In this document: positions 1 through 8,175 of the stretch, piece after piece
Position numbering within the stretch: the stretch's first letter is position 1
How the letters are laid out: each line of letters begins with the position of its first letter
DNA from: an uncultured Hydrogenophaga sp.
GTDB lineage: Bacteria > Pseudomonadota > Gammaproteobacteria > Burkholderiales > Burkholderiaceae_C
NCBI RefSeq assembly: GCF_958439165.1
Contig: NZ_OY288138.1
Span: 1 to 32,484, forward strand
DNA length: 32,484 bases
Direction of reading: 5' to 3'
Position numbers and translations under genes: made by a program
The notes under the pieces: generated by a model
The model's input: the letters and a program-made list of their open reading frames with translations, nothing else
The model's database searches: none
Told to the model about the DNA's origin: nothing

Positions 1-83
1 CCCAGCCAGCCCCAGGGGCGGCGTACCGTGGCGCGGCCGGTGACCGGCTGAGCGGGAAGGGGGGCGGGCTGGATGTCTTTCAT
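1..83 (-). CDS. Start of a leftward protein of unknown function (cut by window edge)
   Basis: An ATG on the minus strand at 81-83 opens a frame that stays open to the window edge (27 codons). It begins MKDIQPAPLPAQPV and ends in a basic-then-aromatic stretch (VRRPWGWLG). A GAGG sequence lies six bases upstream of the ATG, a good ribosome-binding site, which is the main reason to believe this start. The RRPWGWLG end could be the lead-in to a membrane segment, but too little is visible to name a family. It is divergent from the formaldehyde dehydrogenase gene, so the 266 bases between them must hold both promoters. Confidence 0.45.
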   Translation of the reverse strand, partial: MKDIQPAPLPAQPVTGRATVRRPWGWL

Positions 84-349
84 GGGATACCTCGCAATGG
101 CGGCTGGAGCTCCGAACGCACAACGCGCCGAAGTGTAGGGCCGAACCGGTGATGCCCTGAGGGAGTTATCACGCAATCCTTCGCCTGCGAACACGGTTTA
201 CCTCCGGACACAGGTCTGTGGCCGACCAGCGCCAAGGCGCTTGCCGTTCGGTTGACTGGCGACTTCCGTCTGTCGCCGTGGGGCCATGGGTTCTGCGGTA
301 CGCTCCCCCGCAGTCCATTCATCGAAACCTTTTTCAGATTCACATCAGC
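84..349. other. Divergent intergenic region upstream of the formaldehyde dehydrogenase gene
   Basis: This 266-base gap separates the leftward partial gene from frmA. A TTGACT hexamer is present at 252-257, but I see no good -10 at the right distance. A perfect inverted repeat, GGCGAC at 258-263 and GTCGCC at 272-277 with an 8-base spacer, lies in the likely frmA leader and could be a small hairpin or an operator. No RNA gene or repeat was recognised. Confidence 0.4.
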
Positions 350-1456
<1,107 letters not shown>

Positions 1457-1482
1457 TCGACACCGACCTGCCGAGTGCTGCC

Positions 1483-2148
1483 ATGGCCGACCGCCCCCGC
1501 CGCTTCGACTTGATCGCCTTCGACTGGGACGGCACCCTGTACGACAGCACGGCGGTCATCGCCCGCTGCATCCAGCTGGCCGTGGCCGACGTGGGTGGCA
1601 CCGTGCCCACCGACGAGGCAGCCCGTTACGTGATCGGCATGGGCCTGATGCAGGCCCTGGCGCATGCCGCACCCGATGTGCCGCCCGAGCGCTATCCGCA
1701 GCTCGGGGAGCGATACCGGCACCACTACATGGCCCATCACAACGACCTGTCGTTGTTCGACGGCGTGCTGCCGATGCTGCAGGGCCTGCGCCGGCGGCAC
1801 CACTGGCTGGCGGTGGCCACCGGCAAGAGCCGCCGCGGCCTGGACGAGGTGCTGCACACGGTGGAGCTCAAGGGCATGTTCGACGGCTCGCGCACCGCCG
1901 ACGAGACCGCCGGCAAGCCCCACCCGCGCATGCTCGACGAGCTGATGCGGGAGTTCGGCGTGGCGCCCGAGCGCACCCTGATGATCGGCGACACCACCCA
2001 CGACCTGCAGATGGCGTTGAATGCCGGCTGCGCCAGCCTGGCGGTCAGCTACGGCGCGCACGAGCCCGGCGGCTTCGCCGAGCTGAAGCCGCTGGCCGTG
2101 CTGCATTCGGTGGCCGAGATGCAGCAGTGGCTGGAGAGCCACGCCTGA
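1483..2148 (+). CDS. HAD-superfamily (HAD-IA) phosphatase, phosphoglycolate phosphatase-like
   Basis: A 221-residue cytoplasmic HAD hydrolase. All four HAD motifs are present: nucleophile and acid Asp14 and Asp16 in DWDGT, Thr113 in VATGK, Lys145 in GKPHP, and the acidic pair Asp170 and Asp174 in GDTTHD. The helical cap sits between motifs I and II, as in Gph-type enzymes. The ATG at 1483 starts 26 bases after the frmA stop. In many Burkholderiales a gene like this sits between rluC and a Rieske gene; here frmA takes the upstream place. The substrate cannot be told from sequence: phosphoglycolate, other small phosphates or a nucleotide are all possible. Confidence 0.88.
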   Translation: MADRPRRFDLIAFDWDGTLYDSTAVIARCIQLAVADVGGTVPTDEAARYVIGMGLMQALAHAAPDVPPERYPQLGERYRHHYMAHHNDLSLFDGVLPMLQGLRRRHHWLAVATGKSRRGLDEVLHTVELKGMFDGSRTADETAGKPHPRMLDELMREFGVAPERTLMIGDTTHDLQMALNAGCASLAVSYGAHEPGGFAELKPLAVLHSVAEMQQWLESHA

Positions 2149-2171
2149 GAGGCCAGACCGGAGCGCATGCC

Positions 2172-2546
2172 ATGACCCTGGCCGACGACCTGGTTCCGCT
2201 GTGCAACAGCACCGACCTGCAGGACGGTGGTCGGGCGGTGCCGTTCGACATCAACTACGCCGGCCAGACCTGTCGGGCCTTCGCCATCCGATGGCAGGGC
2301 CGGGTGCATGCCTACCTGAACCGCTGCACCCACGTGGCCATGGAACTGGACTGGCAGCCGGACCGGTTTTTCGACGATTCCGGCAGCTGGCTGCTCTGCG
2401 CCACCCATGGCGCCCACTACCGGCCCGACACCGGCGCCTGCCAGGGCGGCCCTTGTCGGGGCGGGCTGGTCAAGATCGAGCTGGTGGAGGACCGTGGCGT
2501 GGTCCACTGGCGGTCACAATACCCGTTCAAACCGGTTGAATTCTGA
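2172..2546 (+). CDS. Rieske [2Fe-2S] domain protein
   Basis: A 124-residue protein made of a single Rieske domain. The two iron-sulfur boxes are CTH (Cys52, His54) and CATHG (Cys76, His79), giving the standard two Cys and two His ligands. There is no signal peptide or membrane segment, so it is probably a soluble cytoplasmic electron carrier, or a regulatory or ferredoxin-like protein rather than a bc1 subunit. The ATG at 2172 was chosen because the family N-terminus begins near here; an in-frame upstream start at 2127 would overlap the HAD gene. It sits 23 bases after the HAD gene and 18 bases before the S49 peptidase, probably in one operon. The electron partner is unknown. Confidence 0.85.
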   Translation: MTLADDLVPLCNSTDLQDGGRAVPFDINYAGQTCRAFAIRWQGRVHAYLNRCTHVAMELDWQPDRFFDDSGSWLLCATHGAHYRPDTGACQGGPCRGGLVKIELVEDRGVVHWRSQYPFKPVEF

Positions 2547-2564
2547 GCCTTCGGGCGCCCTGAC

Positions 2565-3590
2565 ATGAACGATCAAGATCCCTTTCCCATGACCTCTCCC
2601 GGATCCCTGGGCGACTCCGCCGACAAGTCGCCGCGCCCGGCGCCGGCAGCCGCCGCCGGCCCTGCAGGCTGGGAGCGCGAGACGATCGAGAAATTGCTGT
2701 TCGCCACGCTGCGCGAGCAGCAGGCAGCGCGCCGCTGGCGCCTGTTCGGCCGCCTGATGTGGCTGGTGCTGTTCGGTGCCGTGGTCTGGCTGATCTATTC
2801 GGCCGAGGCCAGCTCGACCTCCGGCAGCTCGCCCCACACGGCGGTCATCGACGTGAAGGGCGAGATCGCCGACGGCGCCGAAGCCAGCGCCGAGAACATC
2901 GTGGGGGCGCTCAAGTCCGCCTTCGAGGACAGCGGCTCACAGGCCGTGGTGCTGCTGATCAACTCGCCCGGCGGCAGCCCGGTGCAGGCCGGCATCATCA
3001 ACGACGAGATCACGCGGCTGAAGACGCTGCACAACAAGAAGGTGTACGCCGTGGTGGAGGAGACCTGCGCCTCCGCGGCCTACTACATCGCCGCAGCCGC
3101 CGACGAGATTTATGTGGACAAGGCCAGCCTGGTGGGCAGCATCGGCGTGCTCATGGACGGCTTCGGATTCACCGGGCTGATGGACAAGCTGGGCATCGAG
3201 CGGCGGCTCATGACCGCCGGCGAGAACAAGGCCATGCTCGACCCGTTCAGCCCTCAGGACGCCAACCAGCGTGCCTACATCCAGTCCATGCTGGGCGAGA
3301 TCCACGCCCAGTTCATCGAGGTGGTGAAGAAGGGCCGCGGCGATCGCCTCAAGGAGTCGGCCGACACCTTCAGCGGGCTGGTCTGGAGCGGCCAGCAGGC
3401 GGTGGAGCTGGGTCTGGCCGACGGCCTGGGCAACCTGGACTTCGTGGCCCGCGAAGTCATCAAGGCCGAGGACATCATCGACTACACCCACCGCGAGAAC
3501 GTGGGTCTGCGCCTGGCCAAGCGATTCGGTGCCAGCGTGGGCGAAGGGATGTTCCACGCGGCCCGTGTCGCCGGCGTGCAGCTGCGCTGA
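2565..3590 (+). CDS. sppA: S49-family membrane serine peptidase (SppA-like)
   Basis: A 341-residue inner-membrane peptidase of the short SppA type, which in other bacteria degrades signal peptides and membrane protein fragments. It has a Pro/Ala-rich cytoplasmic N-terminus, one membrane segment at about 62-79, and the S49 core with NSPGGS at about 133-138. The likely catalytic dyad is Ser170 in CASAAYY and Lys222 in GENKAML. Their spacing of 52 residues equals that of the Ser147/Lys199 pair known in Bacillus SppA. The active-site motif reads ASAAYY where many SppA proteins have ASGGYY. The gene follows the Rieske gene closely and is followed by a 10-base tandem repeat. Confidence 0.9.
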   Translation: MNDQDPFPMTSPGSLGDSADKSPRPAPAAAAGPAGWERETIEKLLFATLREQQAARRWRLFGRLMWLVLFGAVVWLIYSAEASSTSGSSPHTAVIDVKGEIADGAEASAENIVGALKSAFEDSGSQAVVLLINSPGGSPVQAGIINDEITRLKTLHNKKVYAVVEETCASAAYYIAAAADEIYVDKASLVGSIGVLMDGFGFTGLMDKLGIERRLMTAGENKAMLDPFSPQDANQRAYIQSMLGEIHAQFIEVVKKGRGDRLKESADTFSGLVWSGQQAVELGLADGLGNLDFVAREVIKAEDIIDYTHRENVGLRLAKRFGASVGEGMFHAARVAGVQLR

Positions 3591-3608
3591 TACGTCCGGA
3601 TACGTCCG
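3589..3608. repeat. Tandem duplication of a 10-mer
   Basis: GATACGTCCG occurs twice head to tail, at 3589-3598 and 3599-3608. The first copy begins inside the sppA stop codon. This is a perfect short tandem repeat in the gap before galU. It may be simple replication slippage; no function is evident. Confidence 0.8.
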
Positions 3609-3623
3609 GGGAAGCAAGGGACA

Positions 3624-3650
3624 CCGGGACTCCCTAAGATCCCGGGTTTT
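3624..3650 (+). terminator. Possible weak intrinsic terminator after sppA
   Basis: CCGGGA at 3624-3629 and TCCCGG at 3640-3645 form a 6-bp stem with a 10-base loop, followed by GTTTT. The stem is short and the T run is only four bases, so termination may be partial. It sits just before the galU ribosome-binding site. Confidence 0.3.
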
Positions 3651-3674
3651 CCCTGACATGGAGGTAGTTCCCGC

Positions 3675-4562
3675 ATGACGCCCATCCGCAAGGCCGTGTT
3701 TCCCGTCGGTGGCCTCGGCACCCGTTTCCTGCCGGCCACCAAGGCCATCCCGAAGGAGATGCTGCCGGTGGTCGACAAGCCGCTGATGCAGTACGCCGTC
3801 GAAGAGGCCTACGCTGCCGGCATCCGCGAGATGATCTTCGTCACCGGCCGCAACAAGCGCGCCATCGAAGACCATTTCGACACCGCGTACGAACTCGAGG
3901 CCGAGCTCGAAGCCGCCGGCAAGGGCGCGCTGCTCGATCTGGTGCATTCCATCAAGCCCGACGACATGGACGTCTTCTATGTGCGCCAGCCGCGTGCACT
4001 GGGGCTGGGCCATGCCGTGCTGTGCGCGGAGCGTCTGGTGGGCGATCAACCCTTTGCCGTGCTCCTGGCCGACGACCTCATGATGGGCCGCGACCAGCTG
4101 CAGGGCGGGTCGACGGTCCTGGGGCAGATGGTCGAGGCCTTCGCACGCAGCCCCGGCACCGTGCTGGCCGTGCAGGATGTGCCCCGCGCCGACACCCGCC
4201 GCTACGGTGTGGTCGACGTCCGCGGCGCCTCCTCCCCGCTGGCGGAGGTGTTCGGCATGGTGGAGAAGCCGCACCCGGACCAGGCACCCTCCACCCTTGC
4301 GGTGGCCGGGCGCTACATCCTCACCCCGGCGGTGTTCGAGAGCATCCGCCGTCAGCCCCGCGGCGCGGGTGGCGAGATCCAGCTCACCGACGGCATTGCC
4401 GCCCTGATCGGCACCGAAAAGGTCCAGGCCTTCCGCTATGACGGCCGTCGCTACGACTGCGGCAGCAAGGAAGGCTTCCTGGAAGCGACGATCGACCTTG
4501 CGCTGGCCAACCCGGATCTTTCAGCGGCGGTGCGTGCCCATCTGCAGCGGGTGATGGCCTGA
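3675..4562 (+). CDS. galU: UTP--glucose-1-phosphate uridylyltransferase
   Basis: A 295-residue cytoplasmic enzyme that makes UDP-glucose from UTP and glucose-1-phosphate, feeding lipopolysaccharide, exopolysaccharide and galactose metabolism. The nucleotide-binding signature GLGTRFLPATKAIPKEMLP is at residues 13-31. VVDKPLMQYAVEEA, GLGHAV and the downstream VEKP segment also match the family, and the length is normal. GGAGG lies 10-14 bases before the ATG, supporting the start. It is convergent with the RsmI-like gene, 21 bases apart, with no terminator visible between them. I know this enzyme family well, but not as a usual member of the sppA-maf neighbourhood. Confidence 0.95.
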   Translation: MTPIRKAVFPVGGLGTRFLPATKAIPKEMLPVVDKPLMQYAVEEAYAAGIREMIFVTGRNKRAIEDHFDTAYELEAELEAAGKGALLDLVHSIKPDDMDVFYVRQPRALGLGHAVLCAERLVGDQPFAVLLADDLMMGRDQLQGGSTVLGQMVEAFARSPGTVLAVQDVPRADTRRYGVVDVRGASSPLAEVFGMVEKPHPDQAPSTLAVAGRYILTPAVFESIRRQPRGAGGEIQLTDGIAALIGTEKVQAFRYDGRRYDCGSKEGFLEATIDLALANPDLSAAVRAHLQRVMA

Positions 4563-4583
4563 GCTTGTACCCGACCGCCGACC

Positions 4584-5387
4584 TCAGCCTCCCAGCATGA
4601 AGACCGCGGGCAGGCTCAGGGGCAGGGTGGCCGCCCATTGCGGGTGCTGCCGCCACTCAGCCACCGGGGCACTGCGGATGCTCTGTTGTGGCAGTCCCAG
4701 GCCGGCGGCCACCGCCAGCCGCGTGCCGGGCTGCAGTGTCTGGACCAGTGCGGCCAGCAAGGCGGCATTGCGGTAGGGCGTCTCGATCAGCAGCTGTGCC
4801 TGCTGCAGCCTGAGCGCGGTGCCTTCCAGTGCCCGCAGACGCTGGCCCCGCTCGGTCGGGTCCTGCGGCACGTAGCCCACGAAGGCGAACTGCTGGCCGT
4901 TCAGTCCGCTGGCCGCCAGCGCCAGCATGAGCGACACCGGGCCGGACAGCGGCTTCACGGTCAGGCCCATGGCATGGGCGGCACGCACCACGGCGCTGCC
5001 CGGGTCGGCCACGGCCGGCATGCCTGCCTCGCTCACCAGCCCGATGTCGTGTCCCTGAAGGGCCGGCGCCAGCAGCTCGCGCGCGGCGCGGTCCAGCACC
5101 GCATCGGGTTGATGGTCGCCCTTCTTGTGCGCGGCTCGGGGCAGTTCCGACATCTGCTGTGCCTGCAGGGGCGCGGCGAGCGGGTGAACCGCATCCACCC
5201 GCTTCAGGAATGCGCGAGTGGACTTGGCGTTCTCGGTGATCCAGTGGGTCAGGCGGCTGGCCACCTGCAGGGTGGCGTCCGGCAGCCACCCGGACAGGGG
5301 CAGGCTGCCATCCACGCCGAAGTCCAGCGGGGTCGGCACCAGGTACAGATCGCCCTTCACGGTGTGATCCCGGGTCTCGGTGCTCAT
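4584..5387 (-). CDS. RsmI-like SAM-dependent methyltransferase (tetrapyrrole methylase fold)
   Basis: A 267-residue protein of the tetrapyrrole methylase superfamily related to RsmI, the enzyme that 2'-O-methylates C1402 of 16S rRNA. Visible signatures are LYLVPTPL near residue 14, VSEAGMPAVADPG at 118-130 (RsmI proper has a TP where this has MP), GPVSLMLALAASGL at 149-162 and FAFVGYVP at 167-174. The N-terminal LVxTPIGN signature of true RsmI is altered to LVPTPLDFG, so I place it in the divergent paralogue group common in Burkholderiales rather than calling it rsmI. Its ATG overlaps the maf stop by four bases (ATGA), so the two are translationally coupled. The substrate is not established. 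Confidence 0.8.
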   Translation of the reverse strand: MSTETRDHTVKGDLYLVPTPLDFGVDGSLPLSGWLPDATLQVASRLTHWITENAKSTRAFLKRVDAVHPLAAPLQAQQMSELPRAAHKKGDHQPDAVLDRAARELLAPALQGHDIGLVSEAGMPAVADPGSAVVRAAHAMGLTVKPLSGPVSLMLALAASGLNGQQFAFVGYVPQDPTERGQRLRALEGTALRLQQAQLLIETPYRNAALLAALVQTLQPGTRLAVAAGLGLPQQSIRSAPVAEWRQHPQWAATLPLSLPAVFMLGG

Positions 5388-6019
5388 GGCAGCTCCACGC
5401 CGGCGGCGCGCAGCATCTGGCAGGTCCGTATCAGGGGCAGGCCGATGAGGGCAGTCGGGTCGTCGCTGTCGATCCGGTCCAGCAGGGCGATGCCCAGGCC
5501 TTCGCTGCGCGCGCTGCCGGCACAGTCGTAAGGTTGCTCGATGCGCAGGTAACGCTCGATTTCGGCGTCCGACAGGTCGCGGAACACCACCCGCACCGGC
5601 GCCAGATCGACCGACTCAAAGCCGGAGGCCTCGCACACCACGGCCAGCGCCGTCTGGAACACCACCGTCTGGCCGCGCATCCGGCGCAGCTGTTCGACTG
5701 CACGCTCGTGGTTGCCGGGCTTGCCCAGCGGCTGCCCGGCGAGATCGGCCACCTGGTCGCTTCCGATCACCACGGCCTGGGGGTGAGCGCGTGCAACGGC
5801 CCGCGCCTTGGCCAGCGCCAGCCGGAGCGCCAGATCACGCGGGGTCTCGGCCGGCAGCGGGGTTTCGTCCACCCCCGGCGCAACCACCTCGAACGGCAGG
5901 CCGAGCCGCTCCAGCAATTCGCGCCGGTAGCGCGAGGTCGAGCCGAGGATCAGCAGCCGGTGGAGCGGCGGACGGTGAGGGAAGGGCAGGGTGGATTCGG
6001 TGGTTTCGGTGTCGCTCAT
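5384..6019 (-). CDS. Maf-family nucleotide pyrophosphatase, YceF subtype
   Basis: A 211-residue cytoplasmic house-cleaning enzyme that hydrolyses non-canonical nucleoside triphosphates; the E. coli YceF relative prefers 7-methyl-GTP. The Maf signature GSTSRYRRELL is at 26-36 and the catalytic region GSDQVADLAG at 86-95. Later segments YLRIEQPYDCAGSARSEGLGI and GLPLI match YceF closely from memory. The ATG at 6017-6019 was chosen because upstream frame residues look like shadow sequence. The gene has a slightly extended N-terminus of about 20 residues before the family core. It is divergent from yceD with only 38 bases between the starts, so their promoters must overlap. Confidence 0.88.
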   Translation of the reverse strand: MSDTETTESTLPFPHRPPLHRLLILGSTSRYRRELLERLGLPFEVVAPGVDETPLPAETPRDLALRLALAKARAVARAHPQAVVIGSDQVADLAGQPLGKPGNHERAVEQLRRMRGQTVVFQTALAVVCEASGFESVDLAPVRVVFRDLSDAEIERYLRIEQPYDCAGSARSEGLGIALLDRIDSDDPTALIGLPLIRTCQMLRAAGVELP

Positions 6020-6057
6020 GGGCCGCATTCTCCACGGCTCCACTACACTGCCCGGCC

Positions 6058-6627
6058 ATGAACAAACCCACCCGAGCCAGCTGGAACCCGTCGCGGTTCG
6101 ATGCGGCGGCATTCGCCCAGGCAGCCGGCGTGCTCGAGGGCCGAACCCCGCTCGCCGACCTGACCCGCCTGGCAGAGGACCTTCACGGTCCGGACGCCAC
6201 GGCCGCCCAGGCGGATGCCGTCTGGACCCTGCGTGGCGAGATGCGGCCGCCCCGAACCGGGTCCCAGCCCGATGTCTGGCTGCACCTGACGGCCTCGGTC
6301 ACCGTGCCACTGACCTGTCAGCGCTGCCTGGGACCGGTGCCCGAGCCCCTGGAGGTGGACCGCTGGTTCCGCTTCGTGGCGGACGAAGCGGCCGCCGAGG
6401 CCGAGGACGATGACTGCGACGAGGACCTGCTGGCCCTGGAGCCCCGACCCGACATGCTGGGGGTGCTGGAAGACGAGCTGCTGATGTCGATTCCGCTGGT
6501 CCCCATGCATGAAGCCTGCCCCGAGCCCGTGCCGCTCATCGATCCTCAGCCCTTGCCCGATGCGCAGGACGAGCGCCCCAACCCGTTTGCCCAGCTGGCG
6601 CAATGGAAGCCCGGCCGCCCGAAGTGA
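6058..6627 (+). CDS. yceD: YceD / DUF177 family protein (23S rRNA accumulation protein)
   Basis: A 189-residue protein of the DUF177 family, whose E. coli member is needed for normal 23S rRNA accumulation. The paired cysteines Cys87 and Cys90 in LTCQRCL are the family hallmark and probably bind a metal. An acidic stretch at about 127-142 and the segment VLEDELLMSIPLVPMH follow in the expected places. The start ATG at 6058 fits the family N-terminus. As in most proteobacteria it lies just upstream of rpmF, with a separate promoter for rpmF between them. Confidence 0.88.
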   Translation: MNKPTRASWNPSRFDAAAFAQAAGVLEGRTPLADLTRLAEDLHGPDATAAQADAVWTLRGEMRPPRTGSQPDVWLHLTASVTVPLTCQRCLGPVPEPLEVDRWFRFVADEAAAEAEDDDCDEDLLALEPRPDMLGVLEDELLMSIPLVPMHEACPEPVPLIDPQPLPDAQDERPNPFAQLAQWKPGRPK

Positions 6628-6647
6628 GGGGCTGACGACCACCCGGG

Positions 6648-6675
6648 TGGACGGCCAGCGCCTTCGGGCTATAAT
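6648..6675 (+). promoter_or_regulatory. Sigma-70-type promoter for rpmF
   Basis: A perfect -10 hexamer TATAAT at 6670-6675 is preceded by TGGACG at 6648-6653 (four of six matches to TTGACA) with a 16-base spacer. Transcription would start near 6682, about 60 bases before rpmF. This is the clearest promoter in the window. Confidence 0.7.
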
Positions 6676-6742
6676 GCTTGGCTTTGCGCCAGCACCCGTC
6701 TGACCTGACCGGGCAGACCTCACCGAAACACAGGAGCCCATC

Positions 6743-6925
6743 ATGGCCGTCCAGCAGAACAAGAAGTCCCCCTCCAAGCGCGGCATGCACCGTTCGCACA
6801 ACGCCCTGAACGTGCCGGGCATCGCCGTCGAGCCGACCACCGGCGAGACCCACCTGCGTCACCACATCAGCCCGAACGGCTTCTACCGTGGTCGCCAGGT
6901 CCTGAAGAACAAGTCCGAAGCCTGA
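6743..6925 (+). CDS. rpmF: 50S ribosomal protein L32
   Basis: A 60-residue basic ribosomal protein of the large subunit. The N-terminus MAVQQNKKSPSKRGMHRSH is diagnostic of proteobacterial L32. It has no cysteines, so it is the zinc-free form normal for Gram-negative bacteria. AGGAG lies about eight bases before the ATG. It has its own promoter and is followed by a strong terminator, so it can be expressed as a short transcript at high level, independently of the lipid genes downstream. Confidence 0.97.
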   Translation: MAVQQNKKSPSKRGMHRSHNALNVPGIAVEPTTGETHLRHHISPNGFYRGRQVLKNKSEA

Positions 6926-6989
6926 TTCCGGAGCTGCAACCGGTGCCGCCGCGCGTGCGTGCGGCCTCCGGTGGTCCGGCAGACACAGG

Positions 6990-7018
6990 CCCGCATGCTG
7001 CATGCGGGTCTTTTTTTT
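6990..7018 (+). terminator. Strong Rho-independent terminator after rpmF
   Basis: CCCGCATG at 6990-6997 pairs perfectly with CATGCGGG at 7001-7008 across a three-base loop, followed by TC and eight T residues (7011-7018). It separates rpmF from plsX by ending the rpmF transcript 37 bases before the plsX ATG. Confidence 0.92.
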
Positions 7019-7055
7019 GCAAGGGCGCTCGGGAGCGTCCACTCGGGATGTTGAG

Positions 7056-8117
7056 ATGATCACCGTCGCTGTGGATTGCATGGGTGGGGACGTCGGGCCG
7101 CGGGTCACGATGCCAGCCTGTGCGGCTTTTCTCGCCAGTCATGCGCAGGCCCGCCTGCTGCTGGTGGGCAAGCCCGAGCTCGCCGGGGAATGGCCGCAGC
7201 TCGCACGGCATGACCGTGTGGCGTGGGTGGCTGCCACCGAGGTGGTGTCCATGGACGACCCGGTGGAGGTCGCGCTGCGCCGCAAGAAGGATTCGTCCAT
7301 GCGGGTGGCCATCGAGCAGGTCAAGAAGGGCGAGGCACAGGCCGCGGTGTCGGCCGGCAACACCGGCGCCCTGATGGCCATTGCACGTTATGTGCTGAAG
7401 ACGCTGGACGGCATCGACCGGCCGGCCATCGCCACCCAGATGCCCAATGCCCGCGGCGGGGCCACCACCATGCTGGACCTCGGTGCCAACGTTGACTGCA
7501 CCGCCGAGCACCTGCTGCAGTTTGCGGTCATGGGGTCTGCCCTCGTGGCCGCTGCCACCGGCAAGCCAGAGCCGTCCGTCGGCCTGCTGAACGTGGGTGA
7601 AGAGGTCATCAAGGGCAGCGAGACCATCAAGAAGGCGGGTGTGCTGCTTCGCCATGCCGCCCAGTCCGGCGACCTGAACTTCGTCGGCAACATCGAAGGC
7701 AACGACATCTTCAAGGGCACGACCGACATCGTGGTGTGCGACGGTTTCGTGGGCAACGTGGCCCTCAAGGCCAGCGAGGGCCTGGCCTCCATGATCGGTG
7801 GCTTCTTGCGGGAGGAGTTCTCCAGCAGCATCTGGCGCAAAGTTGCTGCCATCGTGGCCTATCCGGTGCTTTCTTCCTTCAAGAAGCGCGTCGATCACCG
7901 GCGCTACAACGGTGCGGCACTGCTGGGCCTGCAGGGGCTGGTGTTCAAGAGCCACGGGTCGGCCGATGCCTTCGCCTTCGAGCAGGCGCTGGTGCGCGCT
8001 TATGATGCCGCCCACCGCGGCATGCTCGACAACGTCCGCGACCGCATCGCCCGCGCGGCGCCGCTGCTCGTTCCCGACTCGGTGCCGGGCGCCCTGAAGA
8101 ACATCCCGACGATCTGA
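7056..8117 (+). CDS. plsX: Phosphate acyltransferase PlsX
   Basis: A 353-residue peripheral membrane-associated enzyme that converts acyl-ACP and phosphate to acyl-phosphate, the acyl donor for the first step of phospholipid synthesis. The start MITVAVDCMGGDVGP is the standard PlsX N-terminus. SAGNTGALMAIA, LLNVGEE and the segment around VVCDGFVGNVALKASEGL are family signatures. The ATG at 7056 sits only 37 bases after the rpmF terminator, so plsX depends on read-through or on a promoter I cannot identify. An upstream in-frame start at 7002 falls inside the terminator hairpin and was rejected. Shine-Dalgarno is weak. Confidence 0.95.
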   Translation: MITVAVDCMGGDVGPRVTMPACAAFLASHAQARLLLVGKPELAGEWPQLARHDRVAWVAATEVVSMDDPVEVALRRKKDSSMRVAIEQVKKGEAQAAVSAGNTGALMAIARYVLKTLDGIDRPAIATQMPNARGGATTMLDLGANVDCTAEHLLQFAVMGSALVAAATGKPEPSVGLLNVGEEVIKGSETIKKAGVLLRHAAQSGDLNFVGNIEGNDIFKGTTDIVVCDGFVGNVALKASEGLASMIGGFLREEFSSSIWRKVAAIVAYPVLSSFKKRVDHRRYNGAALLGLQGLVFKSHGSADAFAFEQALVRAYDAAHRGMLDNVRDRIARAAPLLVPDSVPGALKNIPTI

Positions 8118-8175
8118 TCGGTCCGGCCGTGCCGGGCCATCCGGTCGAGCCGATCCCTGATACGACCGCAGTCCC

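Noticed and set aside
218..349. N-terminal extension of the formaldehyde dehydrogenase from a start at 218
   Set aside because: The added 44 residues do not resemble the family, and the ATG at 350 gives the standard N-terminus.
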